From Amycolatopsis sp. A133 (GTDB lineage: Bacteria; Actinomycetota; Actinomycetes; Mycobacteriales; Pseudonocardiaceae): a stretch of 64,000 nucleotides of DNA. The stretch covers positions 124,001 through 188,000 of the forward strand of contig NZ_JAVHJU010000017.1 in the NCBI RefSeq assembly GCF_031082405.1. The letters are read 5' to 3'. Positions within the stretch are counted from its first letter, which is position 1. Every line of letters starts with the position of its first letter. Made by a program: the position numbers and the translations under genes. The notes under the pieces are model-generated. The model was not told where the DNA came from. It searched no databases and worked only from the letters and a program-made list of their open reading frames with translations. Positions 24,962 through 34,479 of the stretch are shown here, in pieces.

Positions 24962-26239
24962 CTAGCTGCGGATGGTCTCCGCGACGATCGGGCCCGGCGA
25001 AGGCGCCGACGCGGCGATCGTGAAGCCGCCGTCCAGGGCCGCCAGGGCCGCGGGGACCACGGCAGGCGTGTCCGTGTGCAGCTCCAGCAGGGGGTCGCCG
25101 GCCGAGACCGGGTCGCCCGGCTTGGCGAGGCAGAGGATGCCCGCCGCGGCCTGGACCGGGTCCTCCTTGCGGGCCCGGCCCGCGCCGAGCCGCCATGCCG
25201 CGACGCCGACCGCGTACGCGTCCAGCGAAGCCAGCACGCCCGAAGCCGGAGCAACTACCGTGTGCACGTGAGCGGGCGTGGGCAACGGCGCCGACGGGTC
25301 GCCGCCCTGGGCCGAGATCATCCGGCACCAGACCTCGTACGCCTCGCCCGAGGCCAGCACGGCCGCCGGGTCCACGTCGAGACCCGCGAGGGCCAACATC
25401 TCCCGTGCCAAAGCGAGAGTCAGCGCGACCACGTCCGAAGGGCCGCCGCCCTGAAGCACCGAGACCGACTCCGCGACCTCCACCGCGTTCCCGACCGCCC
25501 GGCCCAGCGGGACGTTCATGTCAGTCAGCAACGCCGTCGTCGGGACGCCGTGATCGGCGCCGATCGAGGTCAGCGCGGAAGCCAGCGACCGCGCCTGGTC
25601 CAACGACTTCATGAACGCGCCCGACCCGAACTTCACGTCCAGGACCAGCCCGGACGCGCCTTCGGCGATCTTCTTGCTCATGATCGAGCTGGCGATCAGC
25701 GGGATCGACTCCACCGTCGACGTCACGTCCCGCAGCGCGTACAGCTTCTTGTCCGCCGGTGCCAGCCCGGACGTCGCCGCGCAGATCACCGCGCCGACGT
25801 CCTCCAGCTGGGCCGCGATCTCCGAAGTGGACAGTGCGGCCCGCCAGCCCGGGATCGACTCCAGCTTGTCGAGCGTTCCGCCCGTGTGGCCGAGCCCGCG
25901 TCCGGAGAGCTGCGGCACCGCCGCGCCGCACGCCGCCACCAACGGCGCCAGCGGCAGCGTGATCTTGTCGCCGACGCCGCCCGTCGAGTGCTTGTCCACC
26001 GTCGGGCGCGACACCGAAAGCGACAGCCGCTCCCCCGACGCGATCATCGCGCGCGTCCACCGCGAGATCTCGGCGGTGGACATCCCCCGCAGGAAGATCG
26101 CCATCGCCAGCGCCGACATCTGCTCTTCGGCCACGACCCCGTGGGTGTAGGCGTCGACGACCCAGTCGATCTGCTCGTCGGACAGCGTCCCGCCGTCCCG
26201 CTTGGTCCGGATGACGTCGACCGCCGCGAACCCGGTCAC
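24962..26239 (-). CDS. deoA: Thymidine/pyrimidine-nucleoside phosphorylase
   Basis: The 425-residue enzyme cleaves thymidine, deoxyuridine or uridine with phosphate. DKHSTGGVGDKITLPLAPLV is the family signature near residue 80. SGRGLGHTGGTLDKLESIPG and ALRDVTSTVESIPLIASSIM are further conserved stretches, and the C-terminal alpha/beta domain is intact. GTG 26239 overlaps the cytidine deaminase stop (GTGA). It is the last gene of the nucleoside transport and salvage operon. Confidence 0.94.
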   Translation of the reverse strand: MTGFAAVDVIRTKRDGGTLSDEQIDWVVDAYTHGVVAEEQMSALAMAIFLRGMSTAEISRWTRAMIASGERLSLSVSRPTVDKHSTGGVGDKITLPLAPLVAACGAAVPQLSGRGLGHTGGTLDKLESIPGWRAALSTSEIAAQLEDVGAVICAATSGLAPADKKLYALRDVTSTVESIPLIASSIMSKKIAEGASGLVLDVKFGSGAFMKSLDQARSLASALTSIGADHGVPTTALLTDMNVPLGRAVGNAVEVAESVSVLQGGGPSDVVALTLALAREMLALAGLDVDPAAVLASGEAYEVWCRMISAQGGDPSAPLPTPAHVHTVVAPASGVLASLDAYAVGVAAWRLGAGRARKEDPVQAAAGILCLAKPGDPVSAGDPLLELHTDTPAVVPAALAALDGGFTIAASAPSPGPIVAETIRS

Positions 26240-26628
26240 GGCAGGTCGTCCGGGCCGAAGGCGTCCGGCAGGACGTCGGACATCGGCAGGATCCCGCTGG
26301 GCGTGTCCACCAGGCACGGAGATCCGCCGAGCTCGAACAGGATCTGCCGGCAGCGCCCGCACGGCATCAGCAGGTCACCCGCGCCGCTGCGGCACGCGAC
26401 GGCGACCAGCCGCCCGCCGCCGGACAGCCGCAGCTGCCCGGCCATCGTGCACTCCGCGCACAGCCCGAGCCCGTAGGAAGCGTTCTCGACGTTGCACCCG
26501 GTCACGACCCGGCCGTCGTCGACGATCCCGGCGACTCCGACGTGCAGCCCCGAATAAGGCGCGTACGCGTGGGAAGCCGCTTCGATCGCCTGGGAACGCA
26601 GAGCGTCCCAGTCCACTGTAGACGTCAT
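26236..26628 (-). CDS. cdd: Cytidine deaminase
   Basis: The 130-residue enzyme deaminates cytidine and deoxycytidine to uridine forms. AYAPYSGLHVG is the substrate loop. CNVENASYGLGLCAECTM contains the first zinc cysteine and catalytic Glu, and PCGRCRQIL supplies the second cysteine pair. Length is typical of the small homotetrameric type. It sits between the importer permeases and thymidine phosphorylase, so products pass directly to the phosphorylase. Confidence 0.94.
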   Translation of the reverse strand: MTSTVDWDALRSQAIEAASHAYAPYSGLHVGVAGIVDDGRVVTGCNVENASYGLGLCAECTMAGQLRLSGGGRLVAVACRSGAGDLLMPCGRCRQILFELGGSPCLVDTPSGILPMSDVLPDAFGPDDLP

Positions 26629-27893
26629 CAGTCTTCACCCCGTCGGTACGGCTGCCCGTCGGCCTTCGGCGGCCGCAGCCGCTGCGAAGCCACGGCCAGC
26701 ACGATCAGCGTCACGAAGTGCGCGGTGTACGGGATCAGGTCCGACGACAGCGTGTCGTTGGACCAGTAGATCGCGTACAGCACGCCCGCGCCGACGACGC
26801 CGAGCCCGGCCGCGATCCACTGCTTCCGGAACAGCTGCACAACGACGATCACGGCGACCAGGATCACCGCGCCGTACAGCAGCGCGAGCACCGCTTCGCC
26901 GCCGCCGGCGAGCTGCAGGCCGTCCGCGTAACCGAACAGCGCCGCGCCGCCGAGCAGACCGCCCGGCCGCCAGTTGCCGAAGATCATCGCCGCCAGGCCG
27001 ATGTACCCGCGGCCGTTCGTCTGGTTCTCCAGGTAGTCCGCGCCGCCGCGCAGCAGCACCAGCGAAGCGCCACCCATGCCGGCGAACGCACCCGAAATGA
27101 TCACGGCGACGTACTTGTGCAGGTACACGTTGACGCCGAGCGACTCGGCCGCCACCGGGTTCTCGCCGCAGGAACGCAGCCGCAGGCCGAAGCGCGTCCG
27201 CCAGAGCACCCAGAAGCTCACCGGCACCAGGACGATCGCGATCATCGTCAGCGGCGCGACTTCGGTGACGAGCCCGCGCAGGATGCCGGCGACGTCGGAG
27301 ATTCCGACCCGCTGCTCCTTCTCCAGGTCACCCAGCCAGTCCGAGAGGAACGACGCCGAGTAGGTGTCGAACTTCGGCACCACCGGCGACTGCCGCGGGT
27401 TGCCCGAGATCGGCGCGAAGATCAGGTTCGCCAGGTACTTCGTGACGCCGAGGCCGAGCAGGTTGATCGCGACGCCGGAGACGATGTGGTTGACGTTGAA
27501 CGTCACCGTCGCCACCGCGTGCAGCAGCCCGCCCAGCGCGCCGAAGACGAGCGCGGCCAGCAGGCCGGACCACACGCCGCCGTAGTAGGAACCCCAGGCC
27601 GCGCCCCAGGTGCCGAGGATCATCATGCCCTCGAGACCGATGTTCACCACGCCCGCGCGTTCGGCCCAGAGGCCGCCCAGCGCGCACAGCAGGATCGGCA
27701 GCGCCAGGCGCAACGCCGTCTGCGCGGTGTTCGACGACGTCAGCGCGGCGACGCCGGTGGAGTAGGACGCCGCGGAGACGACGGCGATGGCGATCACGGC
27801 CCAGATGACCCCGCGGAGCCAGCCGGGGATCCGGCCGCGCTTGCGCTGCACCGGCATGGTCGAGCCGGACTCGGGAGCGACGTCGGTGATCAC
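26628..27893 (-). CDS. Nucleoside ABC transporter permease (second permease)
   Basis: The 421-residue membrane protein starts at GTG 27893, overlapping the previous stop (GTGA), and its TGA shares a base with the cdd start. It has 8-10 hydrophobic segments. WAERAGVVNIGLEGMMILG is the signature of the RbsC/BmpD-type permease family used by BMP nucleoside importers. CGENPVAAESLGVNV is the usual cytoplasmic loop. It pairs with the permease upstream and the ATPase of the same operon. Confidence 0.92.
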   Translation of the reverse strand: MITDVAPESGSTMPVQRKRGRIPGWLRGVIWAVIAIAVVSAASYSTGVAALTSSNTAQTALRLALPILLCALGGLWAERAGVVNIGLEGMMILGTWGAAWGSYYGGVWSGLLAALVFGALGGLLHAVATVTFNVNHIVSGVAINLLGLGVTKYLANLIFAPISGNPRQSPVVPKFDTYSASFLSDWLGDLEKEQRVGISDVAGILRGLVTEVAPLTMIAIVLVPVSFWVLWRTRFGLRLRSCGENPVAAESLGVNVYLHKYVAVIISGAFAGMGGASLVLLRGGADYLENQTNGRGYIGLAAMIFGNWRPGGLLGGAALFGYADGLQLAGGGEAVLALLYGAVILVAVIVVVQLFRKQWIAAGLGVVGAGVLYAIYWSNDTLSSDLIPYTAHFVTLIVLAVASQRLRPPKADGQPYRRGED

Positions 27894-28981
27894 ACCGCAC
27901 CCCCTTCGGCGACCGAGGAACCCTTGCGGCCGGCGAGTGCGCGCCCGACCCTGCGTTGTTCGGCCGCGAGGTCGGCGCGCCGCACGATCTCGTACGCCAC
28001 GACGACCGACAGCACGATGATGCCCTGCATGATCGTCGCGATCTCCTTGGACACGTTGATCTGCTCCAGCGACACCGCGGAGGTGTCGAGGAACGCCCAC
28101 AGCAGCGCGCCGAGCGCGATGCCGCCGGGGTGGTTGCGGCCGAGCAGCGCGACCGCGATGCCGGTGAAGCCGTACATCTGCGTCGCGGTGATGCCGTAGC
28201 TGAAGTCGCGGCCGAGCAGTTCCGGCATGGCGACCAGACCGGCGACGCCACCGGAGAGCAGCATCGCGATCAGCGTCATCTTCTTGGCGTTGACGCCACC
28301 CGCGGCGGCCGCGGTGGTGGATTCGCCGGACGCCTTGAGCTCGAAGCCGAACCGGGTGCGGTTGAGCATGAACCAGTAGGCGGCGCCGACGATCGCGGCG
28401 ATGAACACGAACCCGAAGAGCGTGCCCGAGCCGAGCGGGATGCCCGGGATCCGCCCCGAAGGCTCGATCACGCGGGTGCCGATGTTGTTGCCGGTCTGCA
28501 CGCCGAACTGGTCGGCGTTGATGAGGTAGGCGATGATCCCGGCGACGATCGCGTTGAGCATGATCGTCGAGATGACCTCGCTGACCCCGCGGGTGACCTT
28601 GAGGATCGCCGGGACCGCCGCGTAGGCCATGCCCGCCACGACCGCGACCACCAGGATCGCCAGCACGTGGATCACCGGCGGCAGCTTCATCGCGCCACCG
28701 GCGATGGCCGCGACGACGGCGGCGAACCGGTACTGGCCCTCGACCCCGATGTTGAACAGGTTCATCTGGAAGCCGATGGCGACGGCGAGCCCGGACAGGT
28801 AGTAGACCGTCGCCAGGTTCACGGTGTCGACCGCGGTCGAGCCCTTGAACATCTGGCCGATCATCGTGCCGTACGCCTCCAGGGGGTCGGCCCCGGAGAT
28901 GATCAGCGCGATCGCCGACAGCAGCACGGCGAAGACGATCGCCAGCAGCGGCGGCAGCAGTTTTGTGCGCCAGGAAGTCAT
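27890..28981 (-). CDS. Nucleoside ABC transporter permease (first permease)
   Basis: The 363-residue membrane protein has about eight hydrophobic segments. FQMNLFNIGVEGQYRFAAVV matches the conserved entry region of BMP-family permeases. SEVISTIMLNAI and ELKASGESTTAAAAGGVN are conserved loops. ATG 28981 overlaps the ATPase stop by 4 bases. Confidence 0.92.
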   Translation of the reverse strand: MTSWRTKLLPPLLAIVFAVLLSAIALIISGADPLEAYGTMIGQMFKGSTAVDTVNLATVYYLSGLAVAIGFQMNLFNIGVEGQYRFAAVVAAIAGGAMKLPPVIHVLAILVVAVVAGMAYAAVPAILKVTRGVSEVISTIMLNAIVAGIIAYLINADQFGVQTGNNIGTRVIEPSGRIPGIPLGSGTLFGFVFIAAIVGAAYWFMLNRTRFGFELKASGESTTAAAAGGVNAKKMTLIAMLLSGGVAGLVAMPELLGRDFSYGITATQMYGFTGIAVALLGRNHPGGIALGALLWAFLDTSAVSLEQINVSKEIATIMQGIIVLSVVVAYEIVRRADLAAEQRRVGRALAGRKGSSVAEGGAV

Positions 28982-30549
28982 TCGCCGTCACCCTCTCCTG
29001 CGCCGGTCATCGCCGAGCCCAGTTCCTGCGGCGTCACGGTGGCGGGGTCGGCCTCGGTGACGAGCCGCCCGCGCAGCATGACGCGGATCGTGTCCGACAG
29101 GCCGATCAGCTCGTCGAGGTCGGCGGAGATGAGCAGCACGGCGAGGCCGGCGGCCCGGGCCTGGCGGATGTTCTCCCAGATCAGCGCCTGCGCGCCGACG
29201 TCGACGCCACGCGTGGGGTGCGACGCGATGAGCAGCACCGGGTTGCCGGACAGCTCCCGCCCGACGATCAGCTTCTGCTGGTTGCCGCCCGACAGGGCCG
29301 CGGCCGGGACGTCGATGCCGGGCGTGCGGACGTCGTAGTCGCGCACGATCCGCTCGGTGTCGGCGCGGGCGCCGGCGATGTCGAGCAGCTGTCCCTTCGA
29401 GACCGGTTCGCGGGTCTGGTAGCCGAGGATCCGGTTGACCCACAACGGTTGCGTGAGCAGCAGGCTGTGCCGGGTGCGGTCCTCGGCGATGTAGCCGATG
29501 CCGGCCTCGCGCCGCGCGAGCGTCCCCGCCTTCGTCAGGTCGCGCGCCTTGCCGTCGGCGTCGACCAGCTCGATCGTGCCGGCGGACGGCTTGCGCATGC
29601 CCATGATCGTCTCGACGAGCTCGGTCTGGCCGTTGCCCTCGACACCGGCGACGCCGAGCACCTCGCCCGCGTGCACGGTGAAGGAGACGTCGTCGAGCGC
29701 GTTGCGGCCCGAACCCTCGGCGCCGAGCGTCAGCCCGGTCAGCCGCAGCACGTCCCGGTCGGTGACCGTGGACTCGCGGGTCTCCGGGCTGGGCAGCTCC
29801 GAGCCGACCATCATCTCCGCGAGCTGGCGGGAGGTGATGGTCTTCGGGTCGGCGGTCCCGACGGTCGTGCCGCGGCGGATCACCGTGACGGTGTCGGCGA
29901 TCGCGCGGACCTCGTCGAGCTTGTGCGAGATGAAGAGGAACGTGTAGCCGTCGGCCTTCATCTCCCGGACGGTCGCGAAGAGCGCGTCGACCTCCTGCGG
30001 CACGAGGACCGCGGTCGGCTCGTCCAGGATGATGATCTTCGCCCCGCGGTAGAGCACCTTGACGATCTCGACGCGCTGGCGGTCGGCGACGCCGAGCTCC
30101 TCCAGCAGCGTCTCCGGCTCGGCGTGCAGGCCGGTCCGCTCGGCGAGCTCGGCCAGCCGCGCGCGGGCGGCGCGGCCGATGCCGTGCAGGGCCTCGGCGC
30201 CGAGGAAGACGTTCTCGCCGACGGTGAGGTTGTCGGCGAGCATGAAGTGCTGGTGCACCATGCCGATGCCGGCGCGGATGGCGTCCTGCGGGTTGCGCAG
30301 CTTCACCTCTTCGCCGTTGATCGCGATGGTGCCCTCGTCCGGCGGCTGCATGCCGTACAGGATCTTCATCAGGGTGGACTTGCCGGCGCCGTTCTCGCCA
30401 CAGATGGCGTGCACCTCGCCGGCAGCGACGGTGAGGTTGACGTCGGAGTTGGCCACCACGCCGGGAAAGCGCTTGGTGATCCCGGTCAGCTGGACGGCGG
30501 GGGCGCCCCGGTCGGGGACGGCCTCGGCCGGGGCCTCGGCTGTGCTCAT
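28978..30549 (-). CDS. Nucleoside ABC transporter ATPase, double-domain
   Basis: The 523-residue protein has two ABC domains. The first has Walker A GENGAGKSTLMK, Q-loop GMVHQHF, and Walker B IIILDEPTAVL. The second has GVEGNGQTELVE in place of Walker A and ALSGGNQQKLIVGREL as signature, with VLLIASHPTRGVD. The second Walker A lacks the canonical Lys-Ser/Thr, as is usual in the RbsA/BmpC-like family. It powers uptake of nucleosides captured by the BMP lipoprotein upstream. Confidence 0.93.
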   Translation of the reverse strand: MSTAEAPAEAVPDRGAPAVQLTGITKRFPGVVANSDVNLTVAAGEVHAICGENGAGKSTLMKILYGMQPPDEGTIAINGEEVKLRNPQDAIRAGIGMVHQHFMLADNLTVGENVFLGAEALHGIGRAARARLAELAERTGLHAEPETLLEELGVADRQRVEIVKVLYRGAKIIILDEPTAVLVPQEVDALFATVREMKADGYTFLFISHKLDEVRAIADTVTVIRRGTTVGTADPKTITSRQLAEMMVGSELPSPETRESTVTDRDVLRLTGLTLGAEGSGRNALDDVSFTVHAGEVLGVAGVEGNGQTELVETIMGMRKPSAGTIELVDADGKARDLTKAGTLARREAGIGYIAEDRTRHSLLLTQPLWVNRILGYQTREPVSKGQLLDIAGARADTERIVRDYDVRTPGIDVPAAALSGGNQQKLIVGRELSGNPVLLIASHPTRGVDVGAQALIWENIRQARAAGLAVLLISADLDELIGLSDTIRVMLRGRLVTEADPATVTPQELGSAMTGAGEGDGE

Positions 30550-30585
30550 GGGCGGGAGAATTCCATATCTCGTCCAAACGCGTGA

Positions 30586-30616
30586 GGGGCCCGGAGGAAA
30601 AGTTCCTCCGAGCCCC
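30586..30616. terminator. Hairpin between lipoprotein and ATPase genes
   Basis: GGGGCCCGGAGGAA pairs imperfectly with TTCCTCCGAGCCCC around a short loop. It lies inside the operon, right after the lipoprotein gene, and may stop or slow part of the transcription so the binding protein is made in excess. Confidence 0.5.
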
Positions 30617-30629
30617 GGCGCGTAGTGAG

Positions 30630-31781
30630 TTACTTCTGCGGCTTGTCCGAAACGGTGATCGCGCCCGAGATGATCTGGGCCTTGTACCCGTCCAGGACGT
30701 CCTTGATGTCGTCGACCTTGCCGCCGGAGGTGGCGTAGCCGACGCCGTCGACCTTGAGGTCGAACCGCTTCGGCAGGGTCGTCAGGTCGCCCTTGGCCAG
30801 CGCGGTGACGTAGTCGAACACCGCGACGTCGACGCGCTTGAGCATGGACGTGATGATGACGTCCTTGTCGGCCTCGACGGTCTTCTGGTTGTACTGGTCG
30901 GAGTCGACCCCGATGGCCAGCGCGTTGCCCGCCTTCGCGGCGTCGAAGACGCCCTTACCCGAGGCGCCCGCGGCGTGGTAGATGACGTCCGCGCCCTTGG
31001 CGATCTCGGCCGCGGCCTTCGCGTTGCCCTTCGGCGGGTCCTGGAACCCGGAGAAGTCACCGGCCGGGGTCAGGTACTCGTCCTCGATCTTGATCTTGGA
31101 CGAAACGGTCTTCGCGCCCTGCAGGAAGCCGGCTTCGAACTTCTGGATCAGCGGGGTGTTGACGCCGCCGACGAAGCCGATGTGGCAGTTCTTGCTCTTG
31201 TACGCGGCGGCGACGCCGGCCAGGAACGAGCCCTGCTCCTCGGCGAAGACCAGCGACGTCACGTTCGGCAGCTGGATCGAGTCGTCGTCGACGATGGCGA
31301 ACTTGGTGTTCGGGTACTTGGCCGCGACGGCCTTGACCGACGGCGCGTAGGCGAACCCGACCGCGATGATCGGGTTCAGGCCCGAGGAGGCCATCTGGTC
31401 GAGGCGCTGCTGCTTGGCCGACTCGGCCTCGCTGGCGGAGGCGGTGCTCTCGCTGACCGTCGTCACGCCGAGGTCGGACTTCGCCTTGTCGGTGCCCGCG
31501 GCGGCGGCGTCGTTGAACGACGCGTCACCCCGGCCGCCGACGTCGAAGGCCAGGCCGATCTTCAGCTTGCTGCCGTCGACCTTGCCACCGGCGGCGGTCG
31601 AGCTGCTCGCGGCGGCGGGCGCGGCCGGCGGCTTCTGCGCGGTGACGCAGTCGGAACCGCCCGTCGAGGCCGCGGTGTTGTTCGAGCTGTTACCACCGCC
31701 GGAATCCTTGGCGCACCCGGCCAGGGTGAGCACCCCGGCCATGGCCGCGGCGGCCAGCGCGGTTCCACGCATGCGACGCAA
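30630..31781 (-). CDS. BMP/PnrA-type nucleoside-binding lipoprotein
   Basis: The roughly 383-residue precursor carries a lipoprotein signal ending LTLAGCAKDSGGG and a Ser/Asn/Gly-rich linker. The BMP domain begins KIGLAFDVGGRGDASFNDAA, the usual nucleoside-binding entry. GVDSDQYNQ and HIGFVGGVNTPLI are family landmarks. TTG 31781 is preferred because GGAGGGAG lies 8 bases before it and it adds Arg-Arg to the signal; ATG 31772 is the alternative. It is the first gene of the uptake operon and captures nucleosides outside the membrane. Confidence 0.92.
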   Translation of the reverse strand: MRRMRGTALAAAAMAGVLTLAGCAKDSGGGNSSNNTAASTGGSDCVTAQKPPAAPAAASSSTAAGGKVDGSKLKIGLAFDVGGRGDASFNDAAAAGTDKAKSDLGVTTVSESTASASEAESAKQQRLDQMASSGLNPIIAVGFAYAPSVKAVAAKYPNTKFAIVDDDSIQLPNVTSLVFAEEQGSFLAGVAAAYKSKNCHIGFVGGVNTPLIQKFEAGFLQGAKTVSSKIKIEDEYLTPAGDFSGFQDPPKGNAKAAAEIAKGADVIYHAAGASGKGVFDAAKAGNALAIGVDSDQYNQKTVEADKDVIITSMLKRVDVAVFDYVTALAKGDLTTLPKRFDLKVDGVGYATSGGKVDDIKDVLDGYKAQIISGAITVSDKPQK

Positions 31782-32094
31782 CGTGTGTCTCCCTCCCCGC
31801 TGATCCAGCGGATGGTCAAGGGCACGACCCGGCCCTACTGCCGGGTCGACCGCCAGACCGTACCCGCCGGACCGGAATGCGCCATAGGAAAGGCACGCTA
31901 CGTAACACAAACGTTTACTCGCGAGTCGCGCGCGCGACGAACCGGACACCCAAAGTGATCATCGCGCCGCCCCAGCGCAGCTTTCCCTGATTCAGTGCGG
32001 GTGAGGGGCCACCCAAAAGGCCGCGGCGTGTCACGGAGTGTGCCGGCCTGACCGAGGAGTGGGCCAGGCCGGTCACTCTGTGAGATGACGAGAA
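31782..32094. other. Intergenic region upstream of nucleoside operon
   Basis: No gene is supported in these 313 bases. The region contains the lipoprotein's ribosome site at its left end. AAACGTTT at 31909-31916 is a small palindrome that may be a LacI-like operator half. A G/C hairpin at 32043-32072 probably terminates the alpha-galactosidase gene. Confidence 0.5.
32043..32072. terminator. Possible terminator of the alpha-galactosidase gene
   Basis: CCGGCCTG and CAGGCCGG arms around a 14-base loop lie 23 bases after the minus-strand stop. Confidence 0.45.
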
Positions 32095-34086
32095 TCAGCC
32101 GCAGGTGAGCCGGGCGGCGGCCCAGTCGCTGCGGTCGCAGGAGTTGCCGTCCCCGCCGTCGGTGACGACCAGCCGCAGGTACCGGGCCCCGTGGAGGTCC
32201 GCCGTCAGCGGCACCGCCGGGTCCTGCCACGTCCGGACGCCCGTGGCCGCCGCCTTCGCCCCGTCCGCGTAGACCTCGAACGTCGCCGAGCCCTGCTTGT
32301 TCGTCGCCTCGCGCTCGTCGTCGACGCCGACGTCCGCGGTGAACGCCGTGCAGCGGCCGCCCAGGTAGAAGACGACCTCGCTCGGCGCGTGCGCCCCGAG
32401 ACCCTTCGGGTAGCCGACGCCGTTGATGGTCAGCGGTTTGCCGTCGCCGGCCGGGATGCTGCCGTTCGACATGTCACGCTCGACCGGACCGTAGCCGTTC
32501 TTCTCCGCCGCCCAGCGCAGGTCACTGGCCCACGCGGGCGTGGTGGGCGGCGCCGCCGGGACGGTCAGCCCCTGTTCCCCGGTCCAGGTGAGCCGGCCGA
32601 ACCCGAGCGCGCGATAGGTGACGCCGCCGCGCAGCACCGCCGTCGTGCCTTCTGCCCCGGCGGGCGGGGTCACCCGCCAGCGGCCGGCCGCGGTCTCCCC
32701 GGTCCCGAGCACGACGGCCCGCGGCCGGGTCAGCTGCTCGACCCGCCAGCCCGCGGGCGCGGTGAGCGTCACGCGCGGGTCGAACACCGGCAGGCGGGCC
32801 TCGTCGGTCGCGGACACCTTCACTTCGAAGGGCTGCCCGGCGGGCGTGATCTCGCCCGGGACACCCGGCACCGAGGCCACGACCTCGACACCCGTGCTCA
32901 CCAGCGGCGCGTTCTGCCACCACGAGCCGCCCGCGTGGACCCGGTAGACGACCGTCGCGTGCGGCGGGACGACCGCGGAGAGCCGGCCCGCCGTCTGCAG
33001 GTCGCGGCGCGCCCAGAGGTCGCGTGCGGTGTAGCCCGCGGACCGGGGCAGCCCGGCGGCGGCCGCGGTGGTGCCGATCGTGGCGCTCGACGTCGTCTCG
33101 TTGAACAGCGCGATCGCCACGTCGCCGTTCGACAGCGGCTTGGCGAACACCCAGTGTCCGTCCTGGTTGGACAGCACCCGGGCCTGGACACCGCGGCGGT
33201 CCTGGTCGAGGGCGATGACCTCGCTGTTGCGCAGGACGTCGAAATTCTCCGGCGACACCTTGCGCAGGTCGGCGCCGATGAGCAGCGGGGCGGCCATCAT
33301 CGCCCACAACGAGAAGTGCGAGCGGTACTCCTCGGTCGTCATCCCGCCGTTGCCCACCTCGAGCATGTCGGGATCGTTCCCGTGCCCCGGCCCGGCGTAG
33401 GGCGCGAGCGGCGCGTTCGCCTTGAGGATCTGGAGCATCTTGGCCCAGTTGTCCTTGATGTCGCCGGTGGTCCGCCACAGGTGCCCGACGTCGGCGCCCC
33501 ACGTCCACGGCTTGTTCTCGCCCCACTCGCAGAGCGAATACACGATCGGGCGGCCGGTCTTGAGGAGCGCGTCGCGCATCTTCGTGTAGCGCTCGAGCGC
33601 GGGCTGGCCCTGGTTGTTGCAGTTGTCATACTTGAGGTAGTCGACACCCCAGTCCGCGAACGTCTGCGCGTCGACGTCTTCGTGGTCGAGGGCGCCGGGC
33701 ATGGTCTTCGCGCAGGTCAGCGTGCCCGCGCTCGTGTAGATGCCGAACTTCAGCCCCTTCGCGTGGACGTAGCCGGCCAGCGCCTTGATGCCGCTCGGGA
33801 ACCGGGCCTTGTTCGCCTGCAGGCGCCCGTCGGCGTCGCGGGACGGCTCGGCCCAGCAGTCGTCGACGTTGACGTACTCGTAGCCGGCGGCCTTCAGTCC
33901 TTTGTCGACGAAGATGTCGGCGGTGTCGCGGATCAGCTGCTCTTCGACGGCGCACCCAGTGGTGTTCCAGTTGTTGAAGCCCATCGGCGGCGTGAGCGCC
34001 AATCCGTCGGGGAGTGCTTCCGCGGGCGTGACCGACACCACGGGCAGCAGGGCCGCGACGGCGATCACCAAGCCGAGTCGTCTCAC
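32095..34086 (-). CDS. Secreted GH27 alpha-galactosidase with NPCBM domain
   Basis: The 663-residue precursor has a signal peptide (LGLVIAVAALLPVVSVTPAEA). The GH27 catalytic domain follows: MGFNNWNTTGC, YVNVDDCWAE, YLKYDNCNNQG with the nucleophile Asp, and DPDMLEVGNGGM with the acid/base Asp. After a beta-sandwich domain and an Ig-like segment, the last 140 residues form an NPCBM carbohydrate-binding module (GVGYPKGLGAHAPSEV). It removes alpha-galactosyl groups from polysaccharides outside the cell. GTG 34086 was chosen because it gives a compact signal peptide; the upstream extension lacks one. Confidence 0.92.
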   Translation of the reverse strand: MRRLGLVIAVAALLPVVSVTPAEALPDGLALTPPMGFNNWNTTGCAVEEQLIRDTADIFVDKGLKAAGYEYVNVDDCWAEPSRDADGRLQANKARFPSGIKALAGYVHAKGLKFGIYTSAGTLTCAKTMPGALDHEDVDAQTFADWGVDYLKYDNCNNQGQPALERYTKMRDALLKTGRPIVYSLCEWGENKPWTWGADVGHLWRTTGDIKDNWAKMLQILKANAPLAPYAGPGHGNDPDMLEVGNGGMTTEEYRSHFSLWAMMAAPLLIGADLRKVSPENFDVLRNSEVIALDQDRRGVQARVLSNQDGHWVFAKPLSNGDVAIALFNETTSSATIGTTAAAAGLPRSAGYTARDLWARRDLQTAGRLSAVVPPHATVVYRVHAGGSWWQNAPLVSTGVEVVASVPGVPGEITPAGQPFEVKVSATDEARLPVFDPRVTLTAPAGWRVEQLTRPRAVVLGTGETAAGRWRVTPPAGAEGTTAVLRGGVTYRALGFGRLTWTGEQGLTVPAAPPTTPAWASDLRWAAEKNGYGPVERDMSNGSIPAGDGKPLTINGVGYPKGLGAHAPSEVVFYLGGRCTAFTADVGVDDEREATNKQGSATFEVYADGAKAAATGVRTWQDPAVPLTADLHGARYLRLVVTDGGDGNSCDRSDWAAARLTCG

Positions 34087-34479
34087 CAGAACGTCACCCC
34101 ATCGTGAGAGATCCGATGTTTGCCCGAGCAGGGCTAGGGAGGTGTTGCACTTGGTCAATGACACACGGAAACCACCAGCCCTTCGGCGTAGCGCATCAGA
34201 TATCAGATATTGCAGAGGTCAGATGACCGGTGAGCGGGACAGGGAAGGCCGACGCGCCACCGAGTGCGCTGCACCACACCGACGGGTGGCGGCGCGGGAG
34301 TACCGGTGTCTGGTCCATCACAGAGAGGAACCCGGAGGTGAGCCGCGTGCCGGGGGCGGGTCTAGCATCCGATTCATCCAGGCTCGATGACGTTGACTTC
34401 GGCATAGCCGCCGTTCCCGCGGCGACTGCGGACCTCACGGCCACCGGGCGCACAGTCAGACGTTGGAGGCCGTTCACCG
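34087..34479. other. Divergent promoter region, alpha-galactosidase and sdh operon
   Basis: No gene is supported here. A tandem ATCAGAT-ATCAGAT at 34195-34208, followed by ATTGC and a third CAGATGA nearby, is AT-rich for this window and may be an operator for the galactosidase gene. I see no clear -10/-35 pair for sdhC. Confidence 0.4.
34195..34208. promoter_or_regulatory. Tandem ATCAGAT repeat, possible operator
   Basis: Two head-to-tail ATCAGAT units contain a GATATC palindrome, about 110 bases upstream of the alpha-galactosidase start. Such A/T-rich repeats are rare in this window. Confidence 0.3.
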
